Position numbers and translations under genes: made by a program. Of a stretch of DNA of 64,000 nucleotides, positions 34,157-41,461 are shown piece by piece. This stretch comes from CBDDEH01 sp965226865 (GTDB lineage: Bacteria; Chloroflexota; Dehalococcoidia; Lucifugimonadales; JAGWBF01). The stretch's first letter is position 1. The number at the start of each line of letters is the position of its first letter. The stretch is taken from contig CBDDEH010000003.1 of assembly GCA_965226865.1 (NCBI GenBank), positions 62,001 to 126,000 of the forward strand. The letters are read 5' to 3'. A model generated the notes under the pieces. The model had not been told where the DNA came from. It searched no databases and worked only from the letters and a program-made list of their open reading frames with translations.

Positions 34157-36067
34157 TTATACTTCCCGGAATTCGCCTTCGACCGTTCCTTCGGGCTGAT
34201 CGCCGCCGGGAGGCTGGTCTTGTTCCCCTGGAGCTTGCCCATCGCCTGCCGCACCTTCACCCTGGCCATATACGGATTGTCCCAACTTTTGAATGCTGGT
34301 ACTTAGCTCCGTCATCAAGCTTTGCATCAGAGGGACGTTGTTGTCTGTAATGGCCGTACGCAATTGGGCAATCTTGCCTTCCACTTCCTGCTTCAATTCT
34401 TCCGGCACTTTATCGGCCTGTTCTTTCAGCAGCTTCTCTGTACTATACACCAGATTATCGGCCTGATTGCGTGTCTCAGCCTCTGCTCGCTTTCTTTGGT
34501 CTTCCTCAGCGAACCGTTGGGCATCCTCCACCATTTTCTCAACGTCCTCTTTTGCAATACCGGAGGTAGGCTGAATCACGATCTTCTGCTCTTTGCCTGT
34601 GCCTTTGTCTTTAGCAGAGACACTCAGAATACCGTTCGCATCTATATCGAAGGTGACCTCGACCTGTGGTACTCCCCTGGGAGCAGGAAGAACACCATCG
34701 AGTATAAATTTCCCAACAGACTTGTTGTCCTTGGACATGGACCTTTCGCCTTGCAGTACGTGGATCTCCACGCTCGTCTGCCCATCGGCAGCGGTGGTGA
34801 ACACCTCAGATTTTGACGTAGGTATTGTGGTATTGCGCGGGATCAACGACGTGGACACGTTGCCTAGGGTCTCCAGACCAAAAGTTAACGGTGTCACGTC
34901 CAAGAGGAGAATATCCTGCACGTCTCCGGCCAGTACACCCGCCTGTATTGCCGCTCCCAACGCCACGGCTTCATCAGGGTTTACGCTCTTGTTGGGATCC
35001 TTACCGAAAATCTCCTTTACCTTGGCCTGAACCGCCGGTATACGTGTCATCCCACCGACCAGTATAACTTCATCAATCTGCTGAGCGCTTAATCCAGCAT
35101 CATCAAGGGCCTGGCGGCAAGGCGCCACCGTTTTATCCAACAGGTCTCCGGCAAGCTGCTCAAGCTTAGACCGGCCCAGCGTCATCACGAGGTGTTTGGG
35201 GCCGCTGGCGTCGGCAGTTATGAATGGGAGGTTGATTTCTGTTTCAAGGACCGATGAAAGCTCGATCTTGGCTTTTTCCGCTGCGTCCCTCAACCGTTGC
35301 AGTGCCATGCGATCTTGACTGAGGTCAATACCGGAATCCTGCTTGAATGAAGTAACCATCCACTCGACGATACGGTGGTCGAAGTCATCTCCACCCAGGA
35401 ACGTATCTCCGTTGGTCGCCTTGACCTCGAACACGCCATCGCCCAATTGGAGCAAGGAGATATCGAAAGTCCCCCCTCCCAGGTCGAACACCGCGATAGC
35501 GTTGTCCTTCTTGTTGTTTTCCAGGCCATAGGACAGGGATGAAGCAGTGGGCTCGTTTATGATGCGCAGTACCTCGAGGCCGGCTATCTGCCCTGCATCC
35601 TTGGTGGCCTGACGCTGCGCGTCGTCAAAGTAAGCCGGAACCGTGATGACTGCCTGGGATATCTTTTCCCCTAGCTTGGCCTCAGCGTCCTGCTTGAGTT
35701 TCTGCAAGATAAGAGCGGATATTTGGGGAGGAGCATAGGCCTTCCCACCCATCTCAACGTGGGCATCACCATTGGCTGCCTTGACGATCTTGTAGGGCAA
35801 CACCTTGGCTGCCATCTGGACCTGGGGATCATCATATTTGCGGCCCATCAATCGCTTTACTGAAAATACGGTGTTGTCCGAGTTGGTAACCGCCTGGCGT
35901 TTAGCGGCCTGGCCCACATATGTTTCCCCAGATTTGCCGTTGACCGCTACTATCGAAGGTGTGGTCCTCCCACCTTCGGCGTTTTCCACGACTATCGGTT
36001 CACCAGCCTCCATGACACTAGTGACCGAGTTAGTGGTTCCCAGGTCTATTCCAAGAACTTTTGGCAA
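34157..36067 (-). CDS. dnaK: Chaperone DnaK (Hsp70)
   Basis: 636 residues. The nucleotide-binding domain shows GIDLGTTNS, VPAYFDDAQRQATKDAG, VFDLGGGTFDIS and VGGMTRIPAVQ; the linker is VQDILLLDVTPLT; the substrate-binding part holds the usual QTSVEIHVLQGER. The C-terminal tail is rich in Gly, Gln, Pro and Glu and ends GTVEGEFREV. The start is TTG 36067, with AAGGAG eight bases upstream; no ATG fits as well. It is a cytoplasmic ATP-dependent folding chaperone acting with GrpE, whose gene lies 18 bases upstream. A dnaJ is not present in the operon. Confidence 0.97.
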   Translation of the reverse strand: MPKVLGIDLGTTNSVTSVMEAGEPIVVENAEGGRTTPSIVAVNGKSGETYVGQAAKRQAVTNSDNTVFSVKRLMGRKYDDPQVQMAAKVLPYKIVKAANGDAHVEMGGKAYAPPQISALILQKLKQDAEAKLGEKISQAVITVPAYFDDAQRQATKDAGQIAGLEVLRIINEPTASSLSYGLENNKKDNAIAVFDLGGGTFDISLLQLGDGVFEVKATNGDTFLGGDDFDHRIVEWMVTSFKQDSGIDLSQDRMALQRLRDAAEKAKIELSSVLETEINLPFITADASGPKHLVMTLGRSKLEQLAGDLLDKTVAPCRQALDDAGLSAQQIDEVILVGGMTRIPAVQAKVKEIFGKDPNKSVNPDEAVALGAAIQAGVLAGDVQDILLLDVTPLTFGLETLGNVSTSLIPRNTTIPTSKSEVFTTAADGQTSVEIHVLQGERSMSKDNKSVGKFILDGVLPAPRGVPQVEVTFDIDANGILSVSAKDKGTGKEQKIVIQPTSGIAKEDVEKMVEDAQRFAEEDQRKRAEAETRNQADNLVYSTEKLLKEQADKVPEELKQEVEGKIAQLRTAITDNNVPLMQSLMTELSTSIQKLGQSVYGQGEGAAGDGQAPGEQDQPPGGDQPEGTVEGEFREV

Positions 36068-36085
36068 CTTAAAACTCCTTTCAGG

Positions 36086-36670
36086 CTACGGGATAGGATG
36101 TTCCTCAGACTCGGGTTTCTTCGCTAATACAACAAGTGCTGGGCGAATAACTCTGTCGTGTAACTTGTATCCCTCTCGGACGACCGACAAAATTTGGCCT
36201 TCCTTGTGGTCCTTACTTTCCAGATAGGACATCGCTTCGTGCTCCAGAGGATTAAACTCCTTGCCTTCAACGTCGATTTTCGCAACTTTCTCGGATTCGA
36301 GTATGGATTCTATCTTCCGCCGGATTAGTTTGACACCTTCGGTCCATGACCCACCAGCCCCTGGATCGCCCGCGTGGTCCATTGCCAGGTTAAACTCGTC
36401 AAGTACAGGCAACAACTTAAGTATAAGTCTGGCGTTGGAGTATTTTTGATAGTCTGTGCGGTCTTCTTCCGCCCTACGCTTGTAATTGATAAAGTCGGCC
36501 TGGACCCTCTGTAACATTCCTTTGAGCTGGTTATTGTCACCGTTCTCTATCTCGGCATTCGCGGGGTCATGTTGATCTCCACGATCGCGCTTGACCTCTA
36601 AGTCCTCGGCATTATCCGGCGAACCATTCGCACCAACAGACTGTTCCTCACCTTTCCGTTGCTCGCACAT
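36086..36670 (-). CDS. grpE: Nucleotide exchange factor GrpE
   Basis: 194 residues. A charged, disordered N-terminus is followed by a long coiled coil (LKGMLQRVQADFINYKRRAEEDR) and the beta-wing region (FNPLEHEAM, VVREGYKLHDRVIRPALVVLAK) that contacts DnaK. It drives ADP release from DnaK. It lies between the HspR-like gene and dnaK with short gaps, giving an hspR-grpE-dnaK order on the minus strand. Confidence 0.95.
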   Translation of the reverse strand: MCEQRKGEEQSVGANGSPDNAEDLEVKRDRGDQHDPANAEIENGDNNQLKGMLQRVQADFINYKRRAEEDRTDYQKYSNARLILKLLPVLDEFNLAMDHAGDPGAGGSWTEGVKLIRRKIESILESEKVAKIDVEGKEFNPLEHEAMSYLESKDHKEGQILSVVREGYKLHDRVIRPALVVLAKKPESEEHPIP

Positions 36671-36694
36671 AACTATCCTTCTACGCGATAAGAC

Positions 36695-37162
36695 TTAGTC
36701 TTCGACATTGAGATTAAGCTTCTCGACCAGCCTATCCATCTCCTGCTCCATCGCATCCACCCCGCTGAGCCGTCGTCTCATCTCAACAAGCCACGCCAGG
36801 AGGTCTAGCATCAGCTCAACTCCAGCAAGGTTAAGTCCCAGATTCTCTTCCAGATGTTTTATCAAGCGTATTTTTTCAATGTCGTGCTGAGAGTAAAGCC
36901 TTAACATCCCCAGGGTACGGGAGGGCCTGATCAGGCCCAGGCGTTCATACTTCCGGAGAGTTTGAGGGTGCATCTCGAGGATCCGTGCGGCTACGCTTAT
37001 GATGTAAACTCCCCGGAGTTGGTGGTCATCATGAGATACACTTTTTTCTGGCTTAGACTCCGCTTTGACAATATCTAGCTGGTCGGGCTTTGGCATAATC
37101 CGGTCAGGCTTCGGCCTGGTATTTTTTTGCAACTCCGAGCTTGCGTCACTCTTGCTTTGCAT
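36695..37162 (-). CDS. hspR: HspR-like MerR-family heat-shock repressor
   Basis: 155 residues. After a Lys/Pro-rich N-terminal extension of about 50 residues comes a MerR-type winged helix-turn-helix: YIISVAARILEMHPQTLRKYERLGLI followed by PSRTLGMLRLYS, diagnostic of HspR. HspR represses the dnaK operon in Actinobacteria and others, binding HAIR inverted repeats and using DnaK as co-repressor. Here it heads the hspR-grpE-dnaK operon, consistent with autoregulation. A palindrome at 37200-37218 upstream could be its operator. The N-terminal extension is longer than usual, so a downstream start is possible. Confidence 0.88.
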   Translation of the reverse strand: MQSKSDASSELQKNTRPKPDRIMPKPDQLDIVKAESKPEKSVSHDDHQLRGVYIISVAARILEMHPQTLRKYERLGLIRPSRTLGMLRLYSQHDIEKIRLIKHLEENLGLNLAGVELMLDLLAWLVEMRRRLSGVDAMEQEMDRLVEKLNLNVED

Positions 37163-37199
37163 ATTATAGCCTTAATTAAACCTACCTATAGCTTAATAG

Positions 37200-37228
37200 T
37201 TGACATGGCTCATGTCAAGAGCTATAAT
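37200..37228 (+). promoter_or_regulatory. Strong promoter overlapping a palindromic operator candidate (hspR upstream region)
   Basis: TTGACA (37200-37205), 17 bases, TATAAT (37223-37228) form a consensus rightward promoter for the zinc-ribbon gene at 37283. Its -35 box is the left arm of the palindrome TTGACATGgctCATGTCAA (37200-37218, 8-bp arms, 3-base spacer), which also lies 38 bases upstream of the hspR start on the other strand. The right arm gives a second TTGACA on the minus strand. Repressor binding here would block both directions. It is not a canonical HAIR (CTTGAGT-N7-ACTCAAG) or CIRCE element. Confidence 0.6.
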
Positions 37229-37282
37229 TCGGATGCACTTAACCTGATCATATTCTGTCAGGGGTGGTGCAGGGTAGACAAT

Positions 37283-37453
37283 ATGATGTTTCTAAAAGCG
37301 TGCTCCAAATGCAAAGGTGACATGATCCAGGCACGAGATATGTACGGAGACTACGTAAAGTGCCTCCAGTGCGGTCTTATCACGGAGCAACTTAATGGAA
37401 CTCTGGTTGACCCCGCCAAAGTGGAGTCTGCCGAAGACGCCGAGGTTGCTTAA
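37283..37453 (+). CDS. Small zinc-ribbon protein
   Basis: 56 residues from ATG 37283 (or 37286). Two CxxC knuckles (CSKCKGD and CLQCG), 18 residues apart, should bind one zinc. The acidic tail ends AEDAEVA. The function is unknown; similar tiny zinc ribbons often accompany membrane or nucleic-acid proteins. It is transcribed divergently from the heat-shock operon under a consensus promoter whose -35 overlaps the palindrome, so it may be heat-responsive. Confidence 0.65.
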   Translation: MMFLKACSKCKGDMIQARDMYGDYVKCLQCGLITEQLNGTLVDPAKVESAEDAEVA

Positions 37454-37586
37454 GCCTGCCCCCAACTGTTATCCCAATGCCCCTTACCCTCTCCACGAAC
37501 CTTTTCTCTGCACGGCCGCATCGAATCAGTCGATAGGAACAAAACACATGTAGCCTATCGAAACGTAGCCCCAGAGGAGGTTTGAG

Positions 37587-38033
37587 ATGGGACTGTTTGG
37601 AAATAAGAAAAACGAGGGAGGCCTCGAAACCGAATACGGAGGTGACATGGTCGGCATGATGAAGATGATGGCTGGGATGCCCGGCATGATGCGCAAGCCG
37701 ATGATGAAGGGTCGCCTCAGCCAGCTATTGGAGCTGTCCGAGGAGAAGCGCCAAGAGTCCATCCGAGAGATGATGGGAGCGTTCCACAACCCAAAGATCA
37801 AGGACAGCGCCCGCGAGAAGCTCATTGCCACTCGGGTCGAGATCGTCGGTGAATTTTCAGAAGATAAGCGCCAGACCATAATGAAATCCCGCATGGCAGC
37901 ACTTAAGGTCGCCCCGGAACTGGAAGAGGCAGATAAGAAGATACAGATGAAAGTGCTGCCTCAAGTATCGGAGGGTGCCAGAACGGCGTTCGTCTCCACC
38001 ATGGAGCAAACGAAGAAAAATATGGCCAATTAA
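37587..38033 (+). CDS. Unidentified Met-rich helical protein
   Basis: 148 residues, AGAGGAGG before ATG 37587. The N-terminus MGLFGNKKNEGG is followed by a Met/Gly-rich stretch (MVGMMKMMAGMPGMMRKP), then charged helices with repeating themes (LSEEKRQESIREMMGAFHNPKI, FSEDKRQTIMKSRMAALK). I do not recognise the family. A Met-rich amphipathic segment can bind membranes, metals or signal-recognition-like partners, but nothing here decides that. The stop codon lies in the loop of a terminator hairpin. A truncated neighbour at 38215 has a similar MGLFG...KK start. Confidence 0.7.
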   Translation: MGLFGNKKNEGGLETEYGGDMVGMMKMMAGMPGMMRKPMMKGRLSQLLELSEEKRQESIREMMGAFHNPKIKDSAREKLIATRVEIVGEFSEDKRQTIMKSRMAALKVAPELEEADKKIQMKVLPQVSEGARTAFVSTMEQTKKNMAN

Positions 38034-38045
38034 CGGCCATATTTT
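38017..38045 (+). terminator. Intrinsic terminator overlapping the stop codon of the 37587 gene
   Basis: AAAATATGGCC (38017-38027) pairs with GGCCATATTTT (38035-38045); the 7-base loop AATTAAC contains the TAA stop. The T-tract follows within the second arm. Confidence 0.7.
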
Positions 38046-38111
38046 GTCTATCTAGCGTTAACTGACGGTCGGAGCCTTAACAGGAAGCATCCGGGGGCGA
38101 ATATTAATATA

Positions 38112-38156
38112 GGGTGAATATGTTGACATCGAGGATTGTAAAGTCCATATTCATCC
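38112..38156 (+). promoter_or_regulatory. Promoter bracketed by an 11-bp inverted repeat
   Basis: GGGTGAATATG (38112-38122) and CATATTCATCC (38146-38156) are inverted copies with one mismatch. TTGACA (38123-38128) begins directly after the left arm, and the right arm covers the -10 position (CATATT at 17 bases). A dimeric or looping repressor could mask the whole promoter. It reads toward the small gene at 38215. Confidence 0.5.
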
Positions 38157-38214
38157 TACGATGTCCAGAGTCGCTACTCGCGAAACGCAATACCGGACAA
38201 TAAGGAGCGATATC

Positions 38215-38412
38215 ATGGGACTATTCGGGTTGTTCGGTAAGAAAAAGGACAAGAGCAGCGGCGAAGACTCAAGTGGACCCCATCATCAGGACAGCGGTGA
38301 GGCTAAAATAAGAGAGTCTACCGCTGGGGTGTCTCGTAAACCTTCATCCGATGGTAAGGCTCGTGGAAGTTCCAGTAAACACCTTTGTGGGCTCACTGCA
38401 TGGAACACCTGA
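38215..38412 (+). pseudogene. Small gene truncated by the IS3-like element
   Basis: ATG 38215 has AAGGAG upstream and starts MGLFGLFGKKKDKSSGEDS, similar to the start of the gene at 37587. Native sequence ends at 38272; beyond that the frame reads through the IS end to TGA at 38410-38412. Sequence on the far side of the IS belongs to a histidine kinase, so the original 3' part of this gene is missing from the window. Confidence 0.6.
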
Positions 38413-39221
38413 CCCGGTGACCGATAGCCCAGGGCTTGATGGGGCCGCTCTTGGTTGTAGAAGGCCAGATAAGCCCCAATCCCCTTTCTGGCCTCAGTCC
38501 CATTTTGGTATGCCTTCAGGTACACCTCCTCGTACTTGATGCTGCGCCACAGCCGTTCCACGAAGACGTTGTCCATGCACCGGCCCCTGCCGTCCATGCT
38601 CACTTGAACGCCTTGCGCCACCAGCATGCTGGTGAAGGCCTCGCTGGTGAACTGGCTGCCCTGGTCGGTGTTGAAGATCTGTGGCCGACCCTTGCTCAAG
38701 GCCTCTTCCAGAGCCGCAACACAGAAGTCTACCTCCAGGGTGTTGGACAGCCGCCAGGCCAGCACGTAGCGGCTGTGCCAGTCCATGATGGCCACCAAGT
38801 AGAGGAAACCCCGAGCCATGGGTATGTAGGTGATGTCGGTGGCCCACACCTGGTTGACCCGGTTGATCTCCAGCCCCCTGAGCAAGTACGGATAGACCTT
38901 ATGCCCTGGGTTTGGCTTGCTGGTGTTGGGACGCCGGTAGATGGCCTCCAGGCCTATCAGCTGCATCAGCCGGCGGACCCGCTTGCGGTTGACCTGGTGT
39001 CCGTGATTTCTGAGCCAGGCAGTCATCCTTCTGGAGCCGTAGAAAGGTGTCTTCAGGTACTGTTGGTCTATGAGGGCCATCAACTCCATGTCCTCGGCGC
39101 CGGCCTCGGTTGGCAGGTAGTACAACGCGGAGCGGCTGATACCCAGCAAGGCGCACTGGCGCACCAGAGACAGCTTCGGTTCTTCTCGGTCAATCATGGC
39201 CCGGCGTTGGGACCGGCTCAC
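38286..39221 (-). CDS. IS3-family transposase OrfB (integrase core)
   Basis: About 311 residues from GTG 39221, which with the following A forms GTGA and would overlap the OrfA stop by four bases. The HTH_21 segment (RRAMIDREEPKLSLVRQCALLGISRSALYY) leads into the rve core: VWATDITYI (Asp), FNTDQGSQFTS (Asp) and NVFVERLWRSIKYEEVY (Glu). YNQERPHQALGYRSPGQVF is the typical end. The core looks intact. Confidence 0.9.
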   Translation of the reverse strand: MSRSQRRAMIDREEPKLSLVRQCALLGISRSALYYLPTEAGAEDMELMALIDQQYLKTPFYGSRRMTAWLRNHGHQVNRKRVRRLMQLIGLEAIYRRPNTSKPNPGHKVYPYLLRGLEINRVNQVWATDITYIPMARGFLYLVAIMDWHSRYVLAWRLSNTLEVDFCVAALEEALSKGRPQIFNTDQGSQFTSEAFTSMLVAQGVQVSMDGRGRCMDNVFVERLWRSIKYEEVYLKAYQNGTEARKGIGAYLAFYNQERPHQALGYRSPGQVFHAVSPQRCLLELPRALPSDEGLRDTPAVDSLILASPLS

Positions 39222-39501
39222 AACCCGAAGCTCCGTGACAAAAATCCCGTTCCACCTTGAGCTGCCCAATCTGTTGGTAGATCTGGGCAGTGAGGACCTC
39301 TTGGTCCTTCTCCTGGCGTCCAGCACCATTTTCAAAGAGGTGCGGCGCCCCCTGAGTCAAGGCCTTCTTCCAGGCATGGATCTGGCTCGGGTGGACTTCA
39401 AACCGGCTGGCCAGCTCTGCAATGGTGTGCTCCCCTTGGAGCGCGGCCAAAGCCACTTTGGCCTTGAAGACTGGGCTGTGCTTCTTACGTGTTTGTTTCA
39501 T
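39218..39501 (-). pseudogene. IS3-family transposase OrfA, one base short in a T-run
   Basis: ATG 39501 starts a helix-turn-helix protein (HSPVFKAKVALAALQGEHTI, FEVHPSQIHAWKKAL) with the leucine-zipper-like end QIYQQIGQLKVERDF. After this the expected LSRSFGL-stop lies in another frame: the minus-strand run of five T (39244-39240) needs a sixth T. As read, the frame runs on to 39190. Repaired, OrfA would stop on TGA overlapping the OrfB GTG. Confidence 0.7.
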
Positions 39502-39576
39502 GTCCTGCTCCTTGTTTCCGTCCTATTTTAGGAGCGGGACTCTCTCTTAGCCACCTGTCCGAATTTTGGGGTCCAC

Positions 39577-39831
39577 CTCAGAATATCAAAAGAGGAACGG
39601 GCTAGGTTGTTCACGAAATTCTTCCGTGCGGATCATGCCGCTACCCGAGAGGTGCCCGGCACTGGCCTTGGCCTTTTTATCGCCAAGGATATCGTAGAGG
39701 CCCATGGAGGGCGGATATGGGTGACCAGCGAACCAGATAAAGGGAGCACATTTAGCTTCACTTTGCCGTTAACTCAGAAAGAAATCGTTTCACTAGAGAC
39801 GGCTGTTAGACCGAATTTAGCGACGACCTAG
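39577..39831 (+). pseudogene. 3' fragment of a sensor histidine kinase
   Basis: From the IS3 edge the frame reads ISKEERARLFTKFFRADHA, GTGLGLFIAKDIVEAHGGRIWV and SEPDKGSTFSFTLPL, the F, G2 and last strand elements of a HATPase_c domain. Only about 84 residues remain; the sensor, HisKA and N-box parts are gone. The intact CheY-like gene follows after 37 bases and was probably its partner. Confidence 0.8.
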
Positions 39832-39868
39832 GCACATCAACACTTTAAGACGAGAGAGGGGGATCGGT

Positions 39869-40243
39869 ATGGCAAGAATATTGGTAGCGGACGACGATCG
39901 AGTGATACGAGGATTGCTCTCAGATATAGTCACGGATGCCGGGCATGATGCTATTGAGGCCGAGGACGGGGGAGTAGCTTTCGAAAAGGCCTTTGTCGAG
40001 AAGCCTGATTTGATACTTCTCGACATGATGATGCCGGTCATGGATGGCATGCAGGTACTAACCGAACTGAAGAAAAACCCGGATACATGTTCGATACGTA
40101 TCATTTGTGTTACTGCTTTGGGCCAAGAGCGGAACGAAATAGATGCGATGAGAGCGGGAGCCTGGGATTACATTTCGAAGCCCTGGGGTCCCAGCGAGGT
40201 CGAAGAACGCATCCGTATGGCTCTGGATCGCCTGGCGGCCTAA
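39869..40243 (+). CDS. CheY-like single-domain response regulator
   Basis: 124 residues. The acidic pocket is Asp8-Asp9, the phosphoacceptor Asp52 (LLDMMMP), with Thr82 (VTA) and Lys104 (SKPW) in place. There is no output domain, so it signals through protein contacts. The kinase gene directly upstream has been cut by an IS, leaving this regulator without its likely cognate kinase. GAGAGGGGG precedes ATG 39869 at ordinary distance. The stop abuts the stop of a convergent pseudogene. Confidence 0.92.
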   Translation: MARILVADDDRVIRGLLSDIVTDAGHDAIEAEDGGVAFEKAFVEKPDLILLDMMMPVMDGMQVLTELKKNPDTCSIRIICVTALGQERNEIDAMRAGAWDYISKPWGPSEVEERIRMALDRLAA

Positions 40244-40486
40244 TTAATCCCGTTGTTTTGCAGTCACGCCTTGACCTTCGAGACCAATTAAAGCCGATTC
40301 TAACTCGGATCTGTGCGTTTCGAGTCCGGCCATCGGTACGATCGACCTGAGCAAGGTGAGCCTGTCGATCGCCAGCTACTCGACTAAGGTTATAGTCTCC
40401 TCACGCCCCTCGTTCAGGGCCGTAAGGACTTCGGGAGGAATTTCCGAACGCCGTGTAGCTCCCTTGCGGCGAGATTGTCGCTCCAT
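40244..40486 (-). pseudogene. Decayed gene, N-terminal part resembling DNA alkylation repair (HEAT-type) proteins
   Basis: ATG 40486 has AAGGGG upstream. The frame reads RRSEIPPEVLTALNEGREET, then ITLVE-stop-LAIDRLTLLRSIVP; the TAG at 40378-40376 stands where Trp (TGG) would give LVEWLAID, a stretch I associate with AlkD/HEAT-like DNA alkylation repair proteins. It ends at TAA 40244 after 81 codons, far short of the family length of more than 200. The identification is from memory of the motif only. Confidence 0.4.
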
Positions 40487-40550
40487 TTCAACCCCTTGGC
40501 TTCAGGCGCGGGCATAAGCGAAACTAGGCTTGCCGGGTACCGGGGAATCT

Positions 40551-40958
40551 TTAGTCGTAGACCATAAACTCGAGGAGATTTTCGTCGGGGTCGCGTATGT
40601 AAACGCTGGTAGCCATCGTCTTGCCACCTCCCCGTCCGCCTCGGCGGGGTCCGGGTCCGGCTACGATCTCGACTCCGGCCTTTTTCAGCATTTCCAATAC
40701 CTCTTCGATCGTTCCATCCCAGACAAAACACAGGTCACCGCATCCCGGCGTAGCCGTTTTGCCGCGATTGCCGCCCTCTAACCCGGGTGGATGCACATTG
40801 ATCTTGGACTCCCCCACCTGGATGGAAAAGATGTTTGCCTTACCTTCACGCCATTCATCCTCGTCTATTATGGAGAACCCGAGCGCTTTATAAAACTCCA
40901 AAAAGCGTTTAGCGTTGCTGGTTGGGATGGCCACGTGGTCGAATCCAGCCAAAGGCAT
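40551..40958 (-). CDS. VOC-family (glyoxalase/dioxygenase fold) protein
   Basis: 135 residues in two beta-alpha-beta-beta-beta modules. FDHVAIPTSNAKRFLEFYKALGF starts the first with His in the metal position, INVHPPG and DLCFVWDG follow, and VYIRDPDENLLEFMVYD ends the second with the Glu ligand. The set His/His/Glu fits a metal-dependent glyoxalase, isomerase or dioxygenase, but the substrate is unknown. A Gly/Arg-rich loop (PGPRRGGRGGGK) is inserted before the last strands. Read on the minus strand, no operon partner. Confidence 0.85.
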   Translation of the reverse strand: MPLAGFDHVAIPTSNAKRFLEFYKALGFSIIDEDEWREGKANIFSIQVGESKINVHPPGLEGGNRGKTATPGCGDLCFVWDGTIEEVLEMLKKAGVEIVAGPGPRRGGRGGGKTMATSVYIRDPDENLLEFMVYD

Positions 40959-41461
40959 CTTAATACTCCGAAAATTACGGACGGGCGATTTTAGGCGATT
41001 CTATCATATGCAAAACACGTTGGGTTCGAGGGTGTCCCGTAATGCGTCGGCGTCGAAGAGTTTAAATAAATTTTTTATTAATCTAAAATAAATTCACCAT
41101 TTATGATTCTCTCGTAAAAAGTCTGTGTAGGTCGAATTAGAACAAACGTACCCACACCTGGGTACAATATACAGTCTCTGTTCCGTACACTACCCCAACA
41201 TACGGTAGCGCGCAGATGTGCTAAATCGCTGGAACTTCCTCAAAACGGGTTTTTACGAGGGAATCATTTATGTCTTGACAAAATAGGTAAGACCCCCCTT
41301 ATCATATTATGGGCTGAAAGCCCCGAACGTTTTTCGACGAGTTCCAAAGGTTTGAAGATCGTCATCGAGTAATCACTTAGTTCTAAAACTTGTTTAAAAA
41401 TTATATTTCTAACTCTCGCGCCGCATTCTCAACCAAGGTCGAAAGGAGGTGTTATCAGGAA
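40959..41461. other. AT-rich intergenic region of about 500 bases
   Basis: No gene is supported here. The first part (41055-41100) is very AT-rich. GGGTGTCC and TACCCACACCTGGGTA (41147-41162, an imperfect palindrome) are seen, and a motif matching the IS1182-like end lies at 41239-41266. A promoter candidate for the downstream gene is at 41275. The leader before the MBL gene is therefore about 150 bases long. Confidence 0.5.
41275..41305 (+). promoter_or_regulatory. Possible promoter of the MBL-fold gene at 41530
   Basis: TTGACA at 41275-41280 and TATCAT at 41300-41305 with a 19-base spacer, slightly long. It gives a long 5' leader containing the small coupled frame at 41462. Confidence 0.4.

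Larger units (their letters stand above)
38273..39576 (-). mobile_element. IS3-like insertion sequence
   Basis: 1304 bp with terminal inverted repeats: GTGGACCCC at 38273-38281 against GGGGTCCAC at 39568-39576, and related sequence further in (GGACAG, TAAGAGAGAGTC). Flanks are CTCAA on the left and CTCAG on the right, a near-perfect 5-bp duplication. OrfA and OrfB are read on the minus strand. The element lies between a small gene's 5' end and a kinase gene's 3' end; these do not join into one gene, so a deletion or recombination took place with the IS. Confidence 0.88.

Noticed and set aside
37200..37218. CIRCE element or canonical HAIR at the heat-shock region
   Set aside because: Arm sequence and spacing differ from both consensus sequences; kept only as an operator candidate.
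38436..39260. Plus-strand frame of 274 codons across the IS3-like element
   Set aside because: It is the reverse of OrfB, low in recognisable motifs and rich in His, Gln and Pro as expected of a shadow.
39218..39501. Programmed -1 frameshift joining OrfA and OrfB in the IS3-like element
   Set aside because: The OrfB frame is +1, not -1, relative to the end of OrfA and there is no slippery heptamer; a missing T in a run of five plus a GTGA overlap explains the layout better.
25948..40378. In-frame TAG codons (25948 and 40378) as signs of amber recoding
   Set aside because: One replaces a probable Gln and the other a probable Trp, and many intact genes here end in TAG, so a common reassignment does not fit.
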